Part shown: one piece after another, positions 50,406-55,223 of the stretch
How the letters are laid out: each line of letters starts with the position of its first letter
Numbering within the stretch: the first letter of the stretch is position 1
Program-made: the position numbers and the translations under genes
Notes under the pieces: model-generated
The model's database searches: none
Seen by the model: only the letters and a program-made list of their open reading frames with translations
Told to the model about the DNA's origin: nothing
NCBI GenBank assembly: GCA_035524795.1
Contig: DATKOF010000008.1
Location: 1 to 55,223, forward strand
Direction of reading: 5' to 3'
Source of the DNA: DATKOF01 sp035524795
GTDB taxonomy: Bacteria; Pseudomonadota; Gammaproteobacteria; Burkholderiales; SG8-41
DNA length: 55,223 nucleotides

Positions 50406-50582
50406 ATGCTGAGTCTTTTGATTTCGACCGTCGTATATTTCGTCGCGTTCTACGCGATCAAACGTTATATGGACAACAACGACTATCCGCAGGGACTGAC
50501 GCGCAACGCGCTGACGTTCAGCCTCGCCCTGCTCATCGCCTACGGCGCTTCATTCCTCGTCGACCTGCTGACGCCCGCATGA
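50406..50582 (+). CDS. Small inner-membrane protein, two segments
   Basis: 58 residues from ATG 50406 (a longer frame from 50379 is possible). Hydrophobic segments at about 3-18 and 35-52 are joined by KRYMDNNDYPQGLTRN. This small protein type is often found next to other membrane genes; function unknown. It is divergent from the antiporter gene. Confidence 0.62.
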   Translation: MLSLLISTVVYFVAFYAIKRYMDNNDYPQGLTRNALTFSLALLIAYGASFLVDLLTPA

Positions 50583-50660
50583 AGCGCCGCCGATGGCGAT
50601 ATCTTCAATGCTGAGCCGCTTCGGCGTTAATATCGGGCTGATGGCCAAGGGAAGGCACTT

Positions 50661-51575
50661 TTGACACGCGAAAAAGCTTGCCTGGCGGTGCTGTTCGCCG
50701 ACGTCAGCGACAGCACGCGCCTCTATGAAAAGATGGGGGACACCGGCGCGTTCGGCCAGATCCGCGAGTGTCTCCAGCTGCTTACCGATAGCGCGCAGCA
50801 GGCCGGCGGCTGGGTCGTCAAGACCATCGGCGACGGGGTGATGTGCGCGTTTGAAAACCCCGATGCCGCCGCTCGCGCTGCGATGGAAATGCAGAAAGGC
50901 CTCGCACAACGTCCCGCGGCCCGCGGCAAGGCCAAGCTGACGATCCGCATCGGCTTTCATTACGGCAACGTGCTGCGCGAGAATCGCGACGTCTACGGCG
51001 ACACCGTCAACACCGCATCGCGCGTCGCGGGACTGGCCGCGGCCGGACAGATACTGATGACCGAAGCGGCGCGGGCCGGATTGTCCGCCGCGCTGCAATC
51101 GCAGGTGCGCAGCCTGGAAGCGCTTCCGGTCAAAGGCAAGGTCGAAGCGGTCGACGTGCGTGAATTGCAATGGCAGGACGTCGGCACCGCCACGCTGATG
51201 CCGGGACGCTCCATCAACGCCATGCTCGATCTGGCGGAACCGCGGCTGCGGCTGGTGCACGCCGGCGGGGAAACGGTGTTCCGCTCCTCCGTTACGATCG
51301 GACGCGAGCCGGACAATGACATCGTGATCGCGAGCAAGGTGGCGTCGCGCAATCACGCTTACATCGACAAGCGCAAGGACAAATTCGTCCTGATCGACCG
51401 CAGTTCCAACGGCACTTTCGTCACCGTCAGCGGCGACAAGGAAATCGTGCTGCGGCGCGAGGAGTTCACACTCTACGGCAGCGGGAGCATCGCCTTCGGC
51501 GAATCGCAGCGGGCGCATCCCGACACGCCGACCATCCTGTTCCATCTGGAATCGGCACAGGGCCCTTCGCGCTGA
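50661..51575 (+). CDS. Class III adenylate/guanylate cyclase domain with FHA domain
   Basis: 304 residues from TTG, with AAGGGAAGG 6-7 nt upstream. The cyclase domain (1-170) has both metal Asp residues (D14 in LFADVSDST, D58 in TIGDGVMCAF), Lys K54 before it, and YGDTVNTASRVAGLA with the substrate Asp, Asn and Arg; a working cyclase, likely adenylyl, is expected. The FHA domain (about 205-295) has GREPDND, SRNHAYID and NGTFV, so it should bind phosphothreonine. The pair suggests phosphorylation-dependent control of a cyclic-nucleotide signal. Confidence 0.92.
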   Translation: MTREKACLAVLFADVSDSTRLYEKMGDTGAFGQIRECLQLLTDSAQQAGGWVVKTIGDGVMCAFENPDAAARAAMEMQKGLAQRPAARGKAKLTIRIGFHYGNVLRENRDVYGDTVNTASRVAGLAAAGQILMTEAARAGLSAALQSQVRSLEALPVKGKVEAVDVRELQWQDVGTATLMPGRSINAMLDLAEPRLRLVHAGGETVFRSSVTIGREPDNDIVIASKVASRNHAYIDKRKDKFVLIDRSSNGTFVTVSGDKEIVLRREEFTLYGSGSIAFGESQRAHPDTPTILFHLESAQGPSR

Positions 51576-51603
51576 CCGCCGCCGGCGGCGGCGCGGCGCC
51601 TCG

Positions 51604-52305
51604 TTACGGCACCTCGGCGTCGTTCATCCGCGACAGGATCAGCACGGTGCGTTTCTGCAAATACGGCGTGTCGGGATCGCCGGCGCCGTAGCGGCGCGGG
51701 TTCGGCACCATCGCCGCGAGCTCGGCCGCCTGTGCCGGCGTCAACTCCGCCGCGGACACGCCGAAGTGATATTGGGCGGCGGCCTCGGCGCCGAACACGC
51801 CGCTGCCCCATTCGATCACGTTCAGATAGATTTCAAGAATGCGGCGCTTGGTCATCATGACCTCGATCATCACCGTGATCGCCGTCTCTTCCGCTTTGCG
51901 CCACCACGTGCGCTCGCCGGTCAGGAACAGGTTCTTCGCGAGCTGCTGGCTGATCGTCGAGCCACCGGCGACGATCTTGCCCTTCTTCAGGTTTTTCTCG
52001 GCCGCCTTCTGGATGCCTTCCCAGTCGAAACCGTCATGATCGAGGAATTTCGCGTCCTCGGCGGCGACGATGGCACGCCTGAGATGGATGGAAACGCGAT
52101 TGTAGGGCATCCATTGATGATGCAGCACGACGCGCGGGTTCTTCGCGTGCAACTGCTCAAGCCGCTGCTGCATGAACACCGTGACGTCGGGATTGTGGTC
52201 CACGTAATACCAGACGTTGACCAGAAACCAGAACTGAACCGCCACCAGCGCGGCCAGCGCCAGCAGCAACGCGCCGCTGATCAGGCGTCCCGGAAAACGC
52301 AGCAT
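51604..52305 (-). CDS. mtgA: Monofunctional biosynthetic peptidoglycan transglycosylase
   Basis: 233 residues. A membrane anchor (about 10-33) is followed by the GT51 domain with the catalytic Glu in AIVAAEDAKFLDHDGFD and GGSTISQQLAKNLFL, KAEETAITVMIE, and IYLNVIEWGSGVFGAEAA. It polymerises lipid II outside the membrane without a transpeptidase domain. It starts 7 nt after the aroE stop. Confidence 0.95.
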   Translation of the reverse strand: MLRFPGRLISGALLLALAALVAVQFWFLVNVWYYVDHNPDVTVFMQQRLEQLHAKNPRVVLHHQWMPYNRVSIHLRRAIVAAEDAKFLDHDGFDWEGIQKAAEKNLKKGKIVAGGSTISQQLAKNLFLTGERTWWRKAEETAITVMIEVMMTKRRILEIYLNVIEWGSGVFGAEAAAQYHFGVSAAELTPAQAAELAAMVPNPRRYGAGDPDTPYLQKRTVLILSRMNDAEVP

Positions 52306-52312
52306 GGAAAAC

Positions 52313-53131
52313 TCAGAGAAAGCCGCCGGCGCGCAGCCTGGCGATCACCGGCGCGGTGTCGGGCCGCACGCCGCGCCATACCAGAAACGACTCGGCCGCC
52401 TGTTCGATCAGCATGCCGCTGCCGTCGGCGCTGCGCGCGCCCTGCGCGCGCGCGAATTCCAGGAACGGCGTCGGCGCGCTGCCGTACATCATGTCGTAGC
52501 CGAGGGAGCGCGGCGCGAACAGGCCGGGCGGCAGCGGCGGCAGTTCGCCGGCGATGCTGGCCGAGGTCGCGTTGACGATCAGGTCAAACTGGCGGTTGGC
52601 GAGTTCGTCGTAGCCGCAGCCGCTGCAGCCGAGATGGGCAAAGCGCTGCGCCAGTTCATGCGCCTTCGCGGCGGTGCGGTTGGCGATCACCACGGTGACC
52701 GGCTTCTTTTCGAGCAGCGCCGGCAGCGCGCCGCGCGCCGCGCCGCCGGCGCCCATCAGCAGCACGCGCATCGCGACCACCGGAAAGCCGAGGTTGACCT
52801 CGATGTCGCGCACCAGACCCGCGCCGTCGGTATTGTCGCCGAACACCTGATCGTCCTCGAACTTCAGCGTGTTGACCACCTGCGCCTGCTCGGCGCGCGC
52901 GCTGCGCTGCGTCGCCAATCGATAAGCTTCAAGCTTGAACGGCAGCGTCACGTTGAGTCCCTTGCCGCCCTGCGTTCGGAATTGCGCGACCGTTGCGGCA
53001 AAACCGTCGAGCGGCGCCAGCAGGCGCGTGTACTCGATATCCTGGCCGGTCTGGCGCGCGAACTCGGCGTGGATCAGCGGCGAAAAACTGTGCGCGACCG
53101 GATTGCCGATCAGCGCGTATTGGTCGGACAT
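52313..53131 (-). CDS. aroE: Shikimate dehydrogenase
   Basis: 272 residues. NPVAHSFSPLIHAEFARQTGQ binds shikimate, the catalytic Lys is in LNVTLPFKLEA and the Asp in NTDGAGLVRDI. GAGGAARGALPAL is the NADP site. It reduces 3-dehydroshikimate in the aromatic pathway. The preceding gene encodes the TonB-like protein, 58 nt upstream. Confidence 0.96.
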   Translation of the reverse strand: MSDQYALIGNPVAHSFSPLIHAEFARQTGQDIEYTRLLAPLDGFAATVAQFRTQGGKGLNVTLPFKLEAYRLATQRSARAEQAQVVNTLKFEDDQVFGDNTDGAGLVRDIEVNLGFPVVAMRVLLMGAGGAARGALPALLEKKPVTVVIANRTAAKAHELAQRFAHLGCSGCGYDELANRQFDLIVNATSASIAGELPPLPPGLFAPRSLGYDMMYGSAPTPFLEFARAQGARSADGSGMLIEQAAESFLVWRGVRPDTAPVIARLRAGGFL

Positions 53132-53189
53132 CAGACTCCTCTTGCGATTTTCACGCCGGGTGCAGGTTTATAGTCTGCGGTCGGCGCTG

Positions 53190-54050
53190 TTACTGGCCGA
53201 GCATCAGCTGATCGGAACGCCCGAACATCCAGGTGCGGGTAATGCTCAGGATGTCGACGTCCTTCGCGATGTCAGGCGGAAACGGCGCGTACGGCGCGCC
53301 AAGCTGAACGATGCGGATTGCCGCATCATCGAGCGCTTTTTGCCCGGAAGTGCGATCTATCTCGATCTTTTCGATGCTGCCGTCGGCGCGGATCGATACT
53401 GTGAGCCGCAAGGTAACCATGAGATTGTGCGCCTCTTCCGGATAATTGAGCGTGCCGATGCGCTCGACCTTCAGACGCCAGTCATCGAGGTACCGCGTAA
53501 AACGATATTCTTGAGTGTTCGCGCCAATGAATTTGCGGCGCGGCCGTTTCTGATAGGCCTGCTGCTCCTGTTCGATCTGCGCCTCGAGCCGCGCGATCTG
53601 GAAGGTCTGCGCCAGCAGGTCGGCGGCGTCGGGCACTGGCCTGGTCGTCGGCTGCGGCTGCGGATGGCTGTCGGCCGGCGGCACCGTGGTGTTCGATTTG
53701 ACCTGCGCCAGCAGCCGCCGCGATTCGGCTTCGAGCTGCTCGACGCGCCGCGACTGCATCTGCAGCTGCGTGGTCTGGCTGTCCTGCAGCGCCGGCAGCG
53801 GCGTCGTCGCGTGAAGGTCGGCGTCGGTATTGCCGCCGCCCTCGAGATTCTGCTGGGCGAGGCGGTCAGCGGCGAGCGGGCTTGACGCGGAGCGGGCATT
53901 GACCAGCACCACCTCCATCTGCGGCGCCGCGGCATCGAATTTGGACAAATCAGGCAGTCGCACGCCTACGCCGACGATGATGAACGCGTGCACCAGCAGC
54001 GACGCGAACACCGCGTACTGGAAACGCGTCGCGATATCGAGTCCGTTCAA
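53190..54050 (-). CDS. TonB-like energy transducer
   Basis: 286 residues; the start used here is a TTG, no ATG or GTG being available in the right place, so the N-terminus is uncertain. A membrane anchor (about 12-30) is followed by a Gln/Ala-rich coiled region (100-180) with a Pro/Thr/Gln section and a C-terminal TonB domain (about 190-280): YPEEAHNLMVTLRLTVSIRADGSIEKIEIDRTSGQKALDDAAIRIV. It probably couples the proton gradient or scaffolds an outer-membrane process. Neither exbB nor exbD is near. Stands between the RNB gene and aroE. Confidence 0.85.
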   Translation of the reverse strand: MNGLDIATRFQYAVFASLLVHAFIIVGVGVRLPDLSKFDAAAPQMEVVLVNARSASSPLAADRLAQQNLEGGGNTDADLHATTPLPALQDSQTTQLQMQSRRVEQLEAESRRLLAQVKSNTTVPPADSHPQPQPTTRPVPDAADLLAQTFQIARLEAQIEQEQQAYQKRPRRKFIGANTQEYRFTRYLDDWRLKVERIGTLNYPEEAHNLMVTLRLTVSIRADGSIEKIEIDRTSGQKALDDAAIRIVQLGAPYAPFPPDIAKDVDILSITRTWMFGRSDQLMLGQ

Positions 54051-54142
54051 TTTGCGCAGCAGCGTAGCGATGATATCGGTTCCAGGCGCCGGGCCATGAT
54101 TGGCGCGTATTGTAAATTATCGCGCCTCTGCTCTGGCGAATT

Positions 54143-55223
54143 TCAGCCGGCCGCCTCCTCCGCTTCGAGGTCGGCGTGCAGCGTGAGTTCCCACAGATCG
54201 AGCTTCGACAGTGCGACGCGCACCCGCTCGCCCGCCGCGCCGCGCAGGCCGGACACGCGCACCACCAGCGGCAGCGCGTCGAGCCGCACCAGGTTGTCGC
54301 GGATCACCGCGCCGTCCATCGTGGTCACGCCCTCCTGCTCGATCCAGCGCAGGCACCAGTAGCGCTCCATCTGATACTGGAAGCCGGCGTAGGCATCGTA
54401 GGTGAATTCGAACGCGCGCGCCAGTTCGCGCAGCGCATCGTCGGCCTGATACGGCGCCGGCGCACCGGCGACCAGCGCCAGCAGCTGGCGCTGATTGACG
54501 AGGTCGGCGTAGCGGCGCAGCGGCGAACTGGTCCACGCGTACTGCGGCACGCCGATGCCCTGGTGCGGCGCCGGCTCGACCGTCATCCGCGCCACGCCGC
54601 CGCCCGACTGCGCGCGATAGAGCGCGGCGTAACCCGCCGCCGCGAGCTGACGGCCCCATTCGCTGTTGGCGTAGATCATCAGTTCGGAGACGATCCTGTC
54701 GAGCGGCGTGCCGCGCTCGCGCGGCACGATGCGCACGCGGCCGTCGCTGACGTAAAAACTGTACTCGGGGCGCTGCTCGGCCGCGGATTCCGCCTTGCCG
54801 CGCGCGCTTTCGAGCCGTGTCGCAACCTGCCACAACTGCTGCAGCACGGTGCCGGATTCGTGCTCGATCGCGCCGCCGGCGGCGAGCGTCCCGGTGTTGA
54901 ACACGCGCTCGATTTCGTCGCTGCGCAGGTTGGCCGCAATCCTTACCCGTTCGCAGCGGCTGTAGGCGGCGGTCAGCGTGCCGGCGGCATTGACGTCCGC
55001 GTACAGCGACAGCGCCGCCCGCGCGCCGCCGGCGGCGAGCGTAAAGGCGGCGATCGCCGCGTCCGGCAGCATCGTGATCTTGGCGCCCGGAAAATAGACG
55101 GTCGACAACCGCCGCCGCGCGACGGCGTCGAGCGCCGAGCCGGGCGCGATGCCAAGCGCGGGCGCCGCGATGTGGATGCCGACGCGCGTGCCGCCGCCGG
55201 GCAGTGCCGTCAGCGAAAACGCG
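54143..55223 (-). CDS. RNB-family 3'-5' exoribonuclease (partial, N-terminus beyond right edge)
   Basis: The last 360 residues, open through the right edge. The visible part begins within the RNB domain: TRVGIHIAAPALGIAPGSALDAVARRR, then TVYFPGAKITMLPD, and further AYAGFQYQMERYWCLRW. The MIYANSEWGRQLA and QYAWTSSPLRRYADLVNQRQLLAL stretches are RNase II/R catalytic-core marks (TSPLRRYADL). It degrades RNA from the 3' end. RNB-TonB-aroE-mtgA is a common betaproteobacterial order. The domain set at the N-terminus cannot be seen. Confidence 0.9.
   Translation of the reverse strand, partial: AFSLTALPGGGTRVGIHIAAPALGIAPGSALDAVARRRLSTVYFPGAKITMLPDAAIAAFTLAAGGARAALSLYADVNAAGTLTAAYSRCERVRIAANLRSDEIERVFNTGTLAAGGAIEHESGTVLQQLWQVATRLESARGKAESAAEQRPEYSFYVSDGRVRIVPRERGTPLDRIVSELMIYANSEWGRQLAAAGYAALYRAQSGGGVARMTVEPAPHQGIGVPQYAWTSSPLRRYADLVNQRQLLALVAGAPAPYQADDALRELARAFEFTYDAYAGFQYQMERYWCLRWIEQEGVTTMDGAVIRDNLVRLDALPLVVRVSGLRGAAGERVRVALSKLDLWELTLHADLEAEEAAG

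Overview
The window is about 55 kb of a GC-rich, tightly packed bacterial chromosome. Gene content and order point to a betaproteobacterium. Seen directly: gpmI-envC-ctpA-moeB facing yibN-grxC-secB-gpsA; argB-slmA; dat-ybeD-(PEBP)-lipB-lipA; polA; DUF2782-thrB-BPSS1780-type membrane gene against uvrD; leuS-lptE-holA-proA; and RNase-TonB-aroE-mtgA. I saw no rRNA, tRNA or CRISPR. The exact genus cannot be read from the sequence; a Nitrosomonadales- or Burkholderiales-like lineage is an inference.

Layout. 1-4458 (minus strand): an MSHA-like type IV pilus block with ATPase MshE (two textbook c-di-GMP-binding motifs), platform protein MshG, a pseudopilin and two pilins; the last pilin runs off the left edge. 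4582-12377: the conserved envelope and redox block gpsA, SH3 protein, secB, grxC, yibN and, divergently, gpmI, envC, ctpA, moeB. 12372-15762: a small gene, slmA, argB, a heat-shock hsp20 with a good sigma-32 promoter, and a sigma/zinc-finger anti-sigma pair. 15806-19122: dat, ybeD, a PEBP-like gene and lipoate synthesis. 19200-20093: an AT-rich, 3'-truncated restriction-modification remnant. 20115-22261: a persulfide dioxygenase-rhodanese fusion, DUF4197 and an MXKDX repeat protein. 22329-27321 (minus): polA followed by a methyltransferase and an adenylate-forming enzyme, with overlapping ends. 27375-41066: housekeeping genes including thrB, uvrD, a FecR-SPOR protein, a mosaic-looking leuS, lptE, holA, proA and a lipoyl-carrying lpdA.

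41067-47200 is the accessory part. It starts with a three-gene operon (unknown protein, Tat-exported M48 protease, lipoprotein) lying between lpdA and a diverged second copy of the lpdA 3' end. A SIR2-family gene broken by a one-base shift in a G6 tract follows. Then come a heme-binding beta-barrel gene and an unknown gene bordered by about 160-bp direct repeats that carry the 3' end of the unknown gene. GGGG-centred short repeats sit at the cassette borders. The recurring pattern, cassettes bounded by diverged copies of a neighbouring gene's 3' end, is the most interesting thing here.

47209-55223 returns to core-like content: small secreted proteins, a CPA2 K+/H+ antiporter, a class III cyclase-FHA protein, mtgA, aroE, a TonB-like protein and the C-terminal part of an RNB exoribonuclease that runs off the right edge. 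Several intergenic or even coding positions (14203, 26358, 37871, 39225) carry short repeat families that look dispersed.
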